From Stercorarius parasiticus (lineage: Eukaryota; Chordata; Aves; Charadriiformes; Stercorariidae): 64,000 bases of DNA. Below the pieces are notes generated by a model. The model was not told where the DNA came from. It ran no database searches and saw only the letters and a program-made list of their open reading frames with translations. Both the position numbers and the translations under genes were made by a program. Location: NCBI GenBank assembly GCA_013396915.1, contig VWZL01002014.1, forward strand, positions 1 to 64,000, written 5' to 3'. Below, piece after piece: positions 52,135-62,832 of this stretch. How positions within the stretch are numbered: position 1 is the first letter of the stretch; every line of letters begins with the position of its first letter.

Positions 52135-53449
52135 ACAATAGTGATCCATTTAAAAATTTAAATTTAAAAATTTTCATGCAGCTTGAATATCAATATTTTC
52201 TACATCAGGCACAAAAATGAGGGCAGGCTTCCTTTAGAAGTTACATAGCCTCATCCAATGAGCTTTATTAGAAATTTTATTTTAGCTCATTGTTTTTCTT
52301 AATCAGCATTTTCCTTTAAAAATGCAATTAAAATAAACAGACCAAGTGAACACTCAATTTCTGAAGTCATAATCAGACTGCTCCATGAGAGCAGCACAAC
52401 CAGAGTTAGTATTTCTATCCTTACCCCACCCGCTTACACTCAAAAATTTATTGCGCAGCGTTAGGAGACTACTAGCTGTACTCAAGGATACAGGGTGAAC
52501 TGGATGATGAGCTCTGGTGGAATGCAGAGAAGTCTCTCCTGAGCATCATTCATTTGCTAAACGCTGTCAGTGTACTACTGCTTTACAGGCAGACAGTAAG
52601 AGGATTCACCTTCAATCTGTTTTTGAAAGCTTCTATATCTAGTATCTAGGTGACAGCTTAGCCTGCTCTCAATCCAAAAAAGTCTTTCAAACTGCTTTGT
52701 GTTCAATGTACAGGACTACCTTTTTATAATTGGAAAACAGTGTCTGAACTCTTGGCCTTCCAGGCACACTGAAACAACACAGGCAACTAGAGCTGCAGAA
52801 CTTCACATATTACCCTCTGATGTAAGAGGGAATTAAGCAGAAGCCTCTCCTAATCACAGTTTGCTCACCTGAAAGTCAGATAGACAAATAGACTCTGCTG
52901 CACAACTTCTTCAAAGGCAAAGAGCTGAACTGTTTGCAACCAGTATCTCCCTTCTACCTGCCACCCCCAAAACAGGGCACTAGCTCACATAACCACAAGT
53001 ATTTGCACACAGCAGTTTTACATTCATTGAACCCAGGCTCATCAACAAAAATGCTGAGGTTTTTTTCAATGACTTTGTTATTTGAAAATATTTTGCATAG
53101 GTTTCATCTCTTCCGCTCTCAGAAGATTACAATGAAGGACTGTCAGCAACCTACCCAGTCAAGGAAAGGAGAAAAAAAGAGTATGGATGGGCATAACGTA
53201 CAGCAGGATATAAGGCTCAGGTGCAAATTTGCCATGCTCAGTTACAGTCTTCAGCATCAATTCTTCGAAAGACCAACTTTTGTCATTACAACTGTCTTCA
53301 CTGAAGCCCAAGGCAACCAATGAGGTGCTAAAAAAGTTCTTTAAATACGTAAAATCGGACTACAGACATACTTAGAAAAGAAGAAAGAAATACAAAAGTA
53401 CTATATATTGGTCAAAAAATTAAAAAATAACCGTGCAAGATATACATAC

Positions 53450-53621
53450 CCAGTTTTAGGGCAGAAGGAGTCACTTCGATCTCACCACCGATAGGCTGAA
53501 AGGCAGCCAGCTGAGCTGCTACCTCCGTCTCAAAAGAGTCCGGGCTATTTCTGTCTGTCACGTTGCCATTGGTGCCATCAGTCTTATGGTGGCTTTCTTG
53601 CTCATCATAAACAGCAATCAG
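53450..53621 (-). CDS. PARD3B: PARD3B exon spanning the end of the N-terminal domain
   Basis: A 172-nt exon encodes 57 codons and one further base: LIAVYDEQESHHKTDGTNGN, then VTDRNSPDSF and ETEVAAQLAAFQPIGGEIEV, then TPSALKL and G. The acceptor is TCTTTTGTTTTGATAG and the donor is GTATGT; it enters in phase 0 and leaves in phase 1. The block ETEVAAQLAAF with EIEVTPSALKLG separates PARD3B from its paralogue PARD3, which has different residues between the two motifs. LIAVYDEQ is the last strand of the N-terminal PB1/DIX-like oligomerisation domain, corresponding to about residue 75 onward of the human protein. PARD3B is a scaffold of the PAR polarity machinery at epithelial junctions. The middle (HHKTDGTNGNVT) is the most variable part. 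Confidence 0.95.
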
Positions 53622-54509
53622 CTATCAAAACAAAAGATAAAACAGTTTGTATATTTAAAGTATTCGCAAATATCACCTTCTTTTTTTTTTCCTTCATTGG
53701 GAGTACAAAAATGACGATCTTAGAACAGCTAACAATAAACGCATGGATTCAGGAAAGCACATGCATTTGTGTTTAAATGCACGGAATTCAATATGACTTA
53801 AGTATATGCTTCAGCAGTGTCCTGCGCTGGCATGCTTTTCTCAGAATTAGCATGCTACCATTAGTGAGCATTTTACATTGTTCCAGAACATTTAGGGCTG
53901 AAGGTGCTTAAAAACACAGAACAGCATTTAGTTCTTGAGGGTGGAGGATGTTATTATTTTTAAAAAAATTTAGTGCTACTGACGGACACACTGCACAAAG
54001 GTAACACAACCATGGAAGCTGTACTGAGAGAGCAGATACATGTTTTATTTTTAAGTACATAATAATTACATTCCAAGGACAAGATACATCCGGCACAATG
54101 ACAGAGTGCGGAGTTTTCCAATCGCCTCTGTAAGGATGAAAGTCTCTTGGTTCAGCTAGGCACACGTACACAGGCATCTCTACCATCTCCTCCCACTCTC
54201 TCCTGCAAGCTTATACCAGATACATGGCTTCTGAAAACTGTCCCTCAGTCACTGGCTCTTCCACAACTTCAGGCACACAGGAAGGTCAAGATTAAGCAAC
54301 AACAGACTGCCAAGTTTGCTGTCCAAACTGACATTAATGCTGACGTGAAAATGACGACATGAAAAACACCAAAAAAATCATTTTTTGCCTCAGTTAACCT
54401 GGCCTTTCACAGGGATGTTTGTTTTGGTCCCTACTAATACAAAGTCATCAGATAAAGCATATATAGCTTCATCAACAAGTGACTCAGATACATGTGGCTG
54501 GGTGTAAAT

Positions 54510-54567
54510 TGTGTTACAGTTCCAGAAAAACAGTTAACTGTGTTACAGTTCTGGGAAAACAATAAAA
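54510..54567 (+). repeat. 29-bp tandem duplication followed by poly-A
   Basis: TGTGTTACAGTTCCAGAAAA begins copy 1 (54510) and TGTGTTACAGTTCTGGGAAA begins copy 2 (54539). The copies differ at a few positions, and an A-rich run (to about 54576) follows copy 2. Confidence 0.75.
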
Positions 54568-54941
54568 AAAAAAAAATTATTAATTCCCAATGAATCTAAA
54601 CAAATTAGAAGACTTGCCGTTCTCAATCAATGGGACACTTGACACCCCAGAGCCCTCTCGGAGAGAAAAGGAGGTAACAGCAACAGTTTCAAGCACTTTT
54701 CCTTCCTCACTACCTGACATGGCATACCTCTCGTGCCTTACAACGATAAACACTTTGCCTAGTAAGCATTAAACAAGGTATCTTCATCTTAAGGTGTTCA
54801 TTTATTTCACTTTTTCTGAACTCCTTAGGATTACACCAAAGTTCTTCTTAGCTAATCCTGAAAAAGACCACAGCGTACACAACCAGTTAGGCAATATCAC
54901 GATACACACAGACACAAGTTTAAAGGACTGATTTACTACTT

Positions 54942-54960
54942 TCTCTCTCTCTCTCTCTCT
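54942..54960. repeat. (TC)n microsatellite
   Basis: About nine uninterrupted TC units, followed 15 bp later by a short CACACA/CTCTCT stretch. Confidence 0.9.
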
Positions 54961-56249
54961 GTTATTTTAAGGTATGCACACACACTCTCTATATAAAAAT
55001 ATTAGTACATCAAATCTCCTCTGACGTTTCCAAGACATGTGTCAAAAATTATATCCTATAAGAAGTAGTATTCTGAAACGAAGAGACAAACATTTAAAGG
55101 AACTCATTTGCCTAAGGGAAGAAGTGAATGTATGAGAGGGTAAAGAAAAGAAAAATGAGAAGAAAAATCTTGAAGTGTTTCTAAGGAAGAAACTGACATT
55201 TTCAGGTCTTCCATTCATTTATAATTTGGTTGCTAGAAATGTGTCAGCTCGTATTTACCAATGCATATTTCAGAAACACACAAACCCCCTTAAATAATTA
55301 GGTAGAAAACTTGCTTTCCTTTTCCATATGGAGCCTGTTTCCTTTCTGTGGCCACACAAATAACTCTTACAACATAAAATTTGGTTTTTATTTGTCCAAA
55401 GCATATTGGAAATACTAATCCCAGTAACAGAGACAGCTGTCTGCACCTTATTGCTGCATTGCAGGGAAACTACCCAAGTGTTCACACTGAATTCATCACC
55501 AAGCCAAAAAGGCTGCCATGGAACCAGACATCAACAGACCATAGCAATTTTCTCCAGTACCAAGAAAACCTATGGTGTCTTTTGTTTCTAAAATGACTAC
55601 TCACATCCGTATTATTATGGAAGCCTGTCATGATTCAGGAGTTCCACAACTGTTGCCCACCAAAAGGTTTGCTTTCTCTATTTCACTTTTGCTGTGGAAA
55701 CTTAATTCTGAAGAAAGCAGCAGTTACTAATGAAGAAGAAATTTGAGATTATGTAGGACCGTGGCACAGAAAGCACTTTAGATAATAGTAGGATACGAAG
55801 TTCACTTGAGCATTTGCAATGTAGAACAGAGTAAATGGAACTCAGCTGTGATTTCATAGGAATAAACAAGTGAATTCCTCAGCTGGATCAAGCTGAGTTT
55901 CCTCATGGTTTCACACCCTAGCATATTAAATCCTATAATAAGTTGTAATACTCTACGCTTACTGCCCCAGGATGTTGCAGAAACCAAAAGTAGGGACTGC
56001 CTCAAAAAAATTAGACAAACTGATGGAAAATACCAGCAAGAACTGTTAAATGGAAACACGCAAGCGCTACCTCAGACTCAAAAACTCCCAAAATATGTAC
56101 TAGTGAAAACCAGAAAGGTAAACGAGGAGAACACTAATATTAAATTAACCTATTTCTATATGTGTTCTTATAGCATTTTCCACTGGTCACCAGGAGAGAC
56201 CAGAGCAGCAGTCTGGCCCTGCACTGCCACTCTTGCAGGCTCATATATT

Positions 56250-57209
56250 ATGGTATTGGGACCAGTGTTGTTTAACATCTTTGTCAGCAACATGGACGGT
56301 GGGACTGAGTGCACCTTCAGCAAGTTCGCAGACAATACCAAGCTGCATGCAGCGGTCTACATGTCTGAGGGAGAGGACACCATCCAGAGGGACTTTGACA
56401 GGCTTGAGAGGTGGGTCTGTGCAAACCTCATGAAGTTCAACCAGGCCAAGTGCAAGGTCCTGCACCTGGGTTGGGACAATCCCAAGTGCAAATACAGGCT
56501 GGGCAGAGAATGGACTGACAGCAGCCCTGAGGAGAAGAACTTCGGGGTGGTTGGTTGATGGGAAGCTCAACATGAGCCAGCAATGTGTGCTTGCAGCCTA
56601 GAAAGCCAACCACATCCTGGGCTGCATCAAAAGAAGCATGGCCAGCAGGTCGAGAGAGGTGATCCTGCCCCTCTACTCTGCTCTGGTGAGACCCCACCCG
56701 GAGTACTGCATCCAGCTCTGGGGCCCCCAACAAAAGAAGGACCTGGACCTGTTGGAGCGGGTCCAGAGGAGGGCCACAAAAATTATCAGAGAGCTGGAGC
56801 ACCCCTCCTATGAGGACAGGCTGAAAGAGTTGGGGCTGTTCAGCCTGGAGAAGAGAAGGCTCCAGAGAGAACTTATAGCAGCCTTCCAGTACTTAAAGGG
56901 GGCTTATAAGAAAGACGGGGACAAACTTTTTAGCAGGGCCTGTTGTGATAGGACAAGGGGTTATGGTTTTAAGCTAAAAGAGGGAAGATTTAGGCTAGAT
57001 ATAAGAAAGAAGTTTTTTACAATGAGGTTGGTGAAACACTGGAACAAGTTGCCCAGAGAGGTAGCAGAAGCGCCATCCCTGGAAACATTCAAGGTCAGGT
57101 TGGACGGGGCTCTGAGCAACCTGATCTAGTTGAAGATGTCCCTGCTTATTGCAAGGGGGTTGGACTACATGGCCTTTAAAGGTCCCTTCCAACCCAAACT
57201 ATTCTATGA
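56250..57209 (+). mobile_element. CR1 LINE fragment with broken reverse transcriptase
   Basis: About 960 bp of CR1 ORF2 and its 3' end. The first frame covers the late palm region (GPVLFNIFVSNMDGGTECTF, then FADNTKLHAAVY and LERWVCANLMKFNQAKCK) and ends at TGA 56556-56558. The matching frame then shifts by one and contains an in-frame TAG at 56599-56601. From 56638 the C-terminal part ([20 protein letters not shown], then [20 protein letters not shown]) is open to 57129. The usual catalytic FADD reads FADN, so the active site is lost. The 3' UTR and an ATTCTATGA tail end at about 57209. The copy is 5'-truncated, non-functional, and antisense to PARD3B. Confidence 0.93.
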
Positions 57210-58020
57210 AGGCCTGGTGGGGATCCAGCTGGCACTGCTACTGCAGGCAGTGGGGCTGCCATCCATGGGGATCGGGGCGCCTTCCCCGTCAGCTGAGGGA
57301 GTTCTGTATGTGTGCCTTGAGCTCAAGTTGCGGCTGATGTGTTCAAATGAGTCAATCTGCAGAGGGTCTAGGACATTAGCGCACAACTCAATCTGCAGAG
57401 AGTTTTGTGTGTTAGTTTTGTAAGAGAACCTGATCTGCAGAGGGTCCAGGTTAAAATAATTTTGATTGTTACAACTTTGTTGTGTCATTGCTCCACCGAG
57501 GATCCTTAAAGCACCTGCCACAGAGGTGGGTGACACTTCCCCAGAGCTAACAGGTTACAACTCAAACAGCTGCCTTAATAGCTGGTCAGAACGAGTTTGG
57601 TTCAGGCCAAATGACATACAGAAATCACAGTGCCTGAAAGTGGATGAACCCTCCATGTCTTCACCTGCCTAATTATATGGAAGGACTGCAAATGGTTTGA
57701 AGATTGTATCAACTCAACTTTGGAGAAGATTCGGCAGATAGGGAGACTCACATCAGCTCCTCTTCTCCCAACTCCTGCAGAGTCACGAGAGAGAGACCCC
57801 CTCCGCCACCATCCCCATTCCCAGTTCCCACCTTACCCATGCCAGCGCTCCGTTTCCATACTCTGCACTGGAGCGGGCAGGGCACAGACGGAAGCCGACA
57901 GCAGGCTAACACCTGTGATACATCCCGGCAAATGGATGGAAGATTTCTCAGAGCTAAACCACACAGGCCTCACACTCATCTGAGAGCAGGGAAGTTTCTT
58001 GCAGCTGTCATTCCTTGAGC
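57210..58020. other. Unassigned, relatively GC-rich sequence next to a CR1
   Basis: Sequence from the CR1 end to about 58020 is richer in G and C than the surrounding intron and contains the ATCTGCAGAG copies. Open frames here are short and share no recognisable domain. It may be a further, unrecognised repeat into or beside which the CR1 inserted. Confidence 0.35.
57352..57442 (+). repeat. Three dispersed copies of an ATCTGCAGAG motif
   Basis: TCAATCTGCAGAG occurs at 57352-57364 and 57388-57400, and ATCTGCAGAG again at 57433-57442, spaced 36 and 42 bp. Copies 1 and 3 continue as GGTCTAGG and GGTCCAGG. This lies in unassigned sequence about 140 bp past the CR1 end. It could be a decayed minisatellite or the U3 region of an unrecognised LTR. 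Confidence 0.6.
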
Positions 58021-61000
58021 GACTTCAGCGAAAAGCCCACAGTTCCTTAGTCTACACCTAGGCACTATTTTGACAGATTAATAAAACAAGGAAAGTGTAT
58101 TTCTGTACTGTACAGAACACACCATTAATTAAGTAACATGATCTAGAGTTAAACTCCCATTTTTTAGAGAGTGTGGAAAGGAGATACTTCCAGTACTGCA
58201 TGTGGAGGTAGCAAAGATGCAATACCTTTCCTCACCAATGAAATAAACAGCCATTTGTCTTCTCAAGTGTTTATTCAGGAGAGAACTCCTCAGGACTGCA
58301 GTTGCAGGAGCACCTTATTGGTAGCAATTCTAACATTATAAATACAATGCTAATCAATCAATGCATTATAAATATCAGCTTCAACCTTTTGGAGGGAATG
58401 AATACAATTAAGATTATGTAAATTAACTATTCAGAAATAATTGTAGTAAGTGACTTCTCATTTCCAGTATGGAAAATTCTTTAATTGGAACAGACTGCAA
58501 ATCTCTTCTGATGGAAAAGAACTTCAGGACGCATTAGGAAATCCCCCACAAACATATCATTAAAACAACATTGATTACAACACTGATTTTTTATTTACCA
58601 TTTCAATATTTATAAATACTGAGAGTTCAGTAGGTCAGCTGATTTTTATTTTTTTTAAACACATCAAAATATTACTCTAGACATTTATAAATTGTAGAAG
58701 TTATGCTAGTAATCCGTTGCTGTTTTGTACACTTGCTGTACTTAAGCATCTCTGTTTTTTTAAAGGTTAAAGAACATTAATATTTACTGTAAAAGGTATC
58801 TATGTATTTCTATATAGGTAACATGGTTCTAACCCCAGTATTGTTGCAATTTCTATTAACAACCTACCAGTTACCTACACAATCAATAAATTATCAAAAC
58901 TTAGCACATATCTGTCATTTTTGATTACTAAACTCCTCCCTAATTATATTGATGTAGTCACAACATAAGGCAGCAATAATGAACAGTGCAATTTTATTAG
59001 CATTTTTGTTGATCATAAGTGGAAAATTCATTGCAAGGCAATGTAGGCAAATTTTAACTTCACATGGTGTCCTGTGGTACAGCTCTTTCAATATTTTATT
59101 GCTAATTCAATTGCAAAGCGTGCAGAACATTAAAACAAGATTATGTAAAAATAGACAGTCTTCCCATATCCCTGTTCCCGTGTGAAACGTTAATGTTTTC
59201 CGGGGGCTCTCCGTCCTTCCAAAACTCGTTGCCCTCTACTCATAAGCCCAAGCTGCAGCTGCAGAACCATGTTGGAGCGCATGGCTTATACCCCTACACT
59301 GCAGCCACGCTTCACCGTGTGCTGGGATATACACCATACACACAAGAAACAGTAAAAAGAAGTCCTTCCAAATGAAAATTGCAACAGTTTTGTTTTAGGG
59401 CTTGCTAATTAAGCTCAATTAAATATAAACAATTTCGCGGGGCTTCAGAATTTCGAAGAAAAGCATCCCCACCTTTGAACAATTAGCAGAACTTTACAGA
59501 TCTTGCTTTAAGGCGCTTGTCTGTTAAGCCAGAAACAGCTGACTTTCCCTTGCCCTATACACCATTTTAAATAAAAGGTTTCATAATTATTTCTCTCTTC
59601 AAACTACACTTTTGACAACTAGATTACTGTTAATAAGGTTAAAACCTGTATGTTTTACTAGCTTTTCTGTACTGAATTAGAAAATAGACACCACTATTTC
59701 CTTTTTGACCCCAAACACCAGGCATGTACACAAGGTACTAAGGAAGATACGGCAAAATAAAAGCTTGCTTGCAATTAAATTAACCAGCTTTCAATTACTG
59801 TCAGGATAAAATCACTAAGAGAAGTTCTCAGTCACAGGCTAGCATCAGTACGTGATTGAAAAGATGCAATTTTCAACAGCTGGAATTATATATTCAAAAG
59901 CACAAAAAGGAATTAAATGCTCAAGTTGTATTAAATTTTTCATTCATGGAAATTTTTCCTCTTAATTTTTTCACATTCAAAACTTTATTTACATTATTCT
60001 CTCAGTATGGACAACAAAAGGTAGTAAAATTGTCTGTTTCTTCAAGACATTTTTCACATTACCTTGCTCTCCAATCCCTCAATTTGGGATCTGTAGGATT
60101 TAATCTTTTATTTATCCCTGTACATACATAACAAATAGGTAGAAAGACACACAGTGTTTCTATATGTAGCATGCTGATATCAGAAAACAGCAAAGTTCAA
60201 AATAAAATTTAAAAAAAAAATTAAAAGATCAAAACAACTTCAAGTCTCCCCAGGCGCTTGCACCTGCAAACCAGACACAGACGGAGAAAGGCTTCAGATG
60301 ACAGCAGCCTACATATGACCAGTGCAGAAAGAGAAAAGGGATCCTTCCCCCCTCCCCCCCTCCTCCCACCCTCCTCCTTTCAGCAAGGTTATACGTTTGG
60401 ACAGGTCAGCTCTTTACTCCAGCCATCTAAGACACTGGAGCACCAGCACCAACACAAGATGAAAGTAAAGTTACCTCTTCAAGCCAGCAGCTTGCACCAG
60501 GCCATCTTTAGTTCAAAATCTGACATCTACTTTGAGGCTCCTACGGCCTGACTTTCCCCTTTCCCCAATGACTAGTTTCTACTGCTCCTTCTTGCAAGTG
60601 CTACAACTTGCTAGATCCACGGTGAGTCAGTTCAGCGAACTACACCAGTAAGAAAAGCAACTCTCCGTCCTCCAGCTGCTCCAGCTCTGAACCACGCAAA
60701 GCAAATTTCTGTCAACACATCACTGAGTTAACATCTCCTTGGAGTACCGCTGTCTGTAATCTTGCAGTAGTGATGTATCTCTGTCTGTTTTAACAAAGAT
60801 GGACCAATTTTTGTGCCCCTATGCCCATGACAGCACACTAAAGTGCGGTGCACAGGCATGAAGTCTGAACACAACATTTTTGCAGCGTTCTCAAGGAGCT
60901 CGTCTTCCTAACAGAAACTCTTCTATGGGCACAGGTTATACTTTTAACTTATGTCCACAAGGCGACAAGAATATTTTAGATCGAGGCAAGAAGACCAAGA

Positions 61001-61681
61001 GTGAAGTATACCATACGTTGAACAAAAAAACTTCATAGTGCCACTGTAGAAGTTCTCAGAACTCCACAAACTCATTAATGTAAAATCAGATTTTATATAT
61101 TACTATGAAAGACTCCGGTTCAAATGGTTAAAAGATGAAAGACTGGTAACAGTGCAACATAGACAGAACTAAGGTAATTAGGATACCTCAAAAATGGATG
61201 AAAGTGTTATTTAATTTTTCAATTTAAAACTTTCCTGGAGCTCTACAGCCTTTCTTCCATGTTCTTTCAAGGTATTCTTCTGGCATACGCTGATAAGTAT
61301 TTGAAATGGTATTCTTGCATAATAGTTCGCCTTGGAATTCCTTTAACTTAAAATAAAGGCTGTCAAGGAAAAATACCAATATACACACCATATGGCAGCC
61401 TTCCTTCACACCTACATATGAAAACAAATTACAGATACATTACATGAAAGCTATGGTGATTAGCTCATCTTGTTTACCTACATGCCAAAACCACATACAC
61501 CAAAGTATCTTCACAGAGACCACCTGACACTTTTCCTACCCTTTTTATTCAGATTTCTTTCGGTACTGTCTGAAAGTAGCCAAGAACAGAATCCTACCAC
61601 ACACAGTACAAACACTGGCAGCCTCTGCTCTCAAAACTCTTCAAGGATACAAGGAAAATATGAAATAGGAAGAAAAGCAGC

Positions 61682-61999
61682 ATGCCTAAAAAAAGAGAGA
61701 GCAGACCCAGCCCAAGTCCCAGCTCAGAAGTCCCCCAGAAAAGGGGAAGGGAAAGGAGTGTGCCGGTGGAAAGGAGTGATCCGTACCCAAGTGACAACGC
61801 AGTTGTTTTGGCACAACCCAAGGGACAGAGTAGAGGACAAAAACAAAGAACGAAGGGTGGAATAGCTGAGGCCAGGACTGGTAGAGCCCTGCAGGGTTTA
61901 TTTCGATTTAAATGCCCAGGGCCACTGGAGGTCCTCGATACTGCCAAATGCTTCAAATGTTTGTACTTCACCATAAATGGGCATCCTGGCAAGAAGTGA
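61682..61999 (+). other. Open frame without recognisable homology
   Basis: A 105-codon frame begins MPKKRESRPSPSPSSEV and ends YFTINGHPGKK. The N-terminal half is basic and Ser/Pro-rich. I recognise no domain, and a second frame (61470-61865) and a minus-strand frame (61594-61992) overlap it. Splice sites or a promoter supporting it were not seen. It is most likely a chance frame in locally purine-rich sequence. Confidence 0.15.
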
Positions 62000-62526
62000 T
62001 ACTTTAAATAGTGTTCTTCATAAATTAAGCTGAGACATTCAAATTATCACTAAGCTGTAAAAGTTTGTCCAAACAGTGAGATACCAATTGTTTCCAGTCT
62101 TCACATTTTAATCAACAGATCTACTTCACAAGAAATTTGGAGGTCCTCTTCTTGCCCATCCCTTACTACATCTAAAAGAGAATTAATTAGAGACAGCCAC
62201 ATGTAAAGAAAGGACTCATGTTGACCCTCTGGAGCTCCTTCTCCAGCCTTCCTGCTGTGCTGTGCCTGTGTTACCCAATGGGGGTTTTATTTGCTGAAGA
62301 GCACACTTGAACTTACTAGATTTGCGGTTCCCATCACAGCCATGGGAAGGGGTTCAAGGAAGGTTTTGATCTGGGAGATCAAAACTTCTGGACCACTTTG
62401 TTACTGCAAGTCTTGCATTTAGCTCTCAGTCTTGTCACTGAATTTGTGTAACTAGCTAAATTTATGAACCTGACTTTCCCGATCTCTAAGAGTTTCTTAA
62501 CAGCCTGCTCTAATTTTTCTTGCAGC

Positions 62527-62564
62527 TTTTGTTGTGTGTTTTTTTGTTTGGGTTTTTTTTTTTT
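62527..62564. repeat. T/G-rich tract
   Basis: GTTTTTTTG and GGGTTTTTTTT-type sequence with a T12 run. An A/C tract with an A14 run follows at 62607-62632. Confidence 0.7.
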
Positions 62565-62606
62565 AAATTGATAGCTTGGGAACATCCTGAACTATTCTAC
62601 AAAGGT

Positions 62607-62632
62607 TAAAAAAAAAAAAAACCACCACAACC
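62607..62632. repeat. A/C-rich tract
   Basis: An A14 run is followed by ACCACCACAACC. It is the opposite-strand composition to the tract at 62527-62564, 43 bp away. Confidence 0.7.
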
Positions 62633-62797
62633 GTATTAAGAAATCATGCCTGAGAAAACCCTTTTGTGCATGCTTTTCAGAAAGTCTATCTGTTGTTTTT
62701 GTTTGTGTGATCAAATCAAAAGATATCCCGATCTTCCTGTTATTTCCCTGTAGCTGAACTGGCAGGTTTGGGGGTTGGTTTTTTCTTTTTTGCCCCC

Positions 62798-62832
62798 NNN
62801 NNNNNNNNNNNNNNNNNNNNNNNNNNNNNNNN
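62798..62832. other. Assembly gap (35 N)
   Basis: Thirty-five N bases follow a G/T-rich tract and a C5 run (62765-62797). The true length and content are unknown; low complexity on its left edge probably caused the gap. Confidence 0.98.

Larger units (their letters stand above)
33925..53449 (-). other. PARD3B: PARD3B intron (about 19.5 kb)
   Basis: The intron is bounded by GTATGT (53444-53449) and TCTCTTAG ending at 33925 on the minus strand. It holds CR1 copies at 35872-36110 and 51319-51756, an ancient CR1-like remnant at 42893-42990, a pyrimidine-rich block at 37630-37935, G/T tracts at 41977-42035 and 43978-44003, and a 28-bp palindrome at 52107-52134. The other long stretches (36120-37600, 38000-41950, 44010-51300) are AT-rich with short open frames only, and I see nothing nameable in them. 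Confidence 0.75.

Noticed and set aside
55905..56558. Long plus-strand frame (217 codons) as a gene
   Set aside because: The last 100 or so codons are CR1 reverse transcriptase; the first part is chance open sequence upstream of the truncated element.
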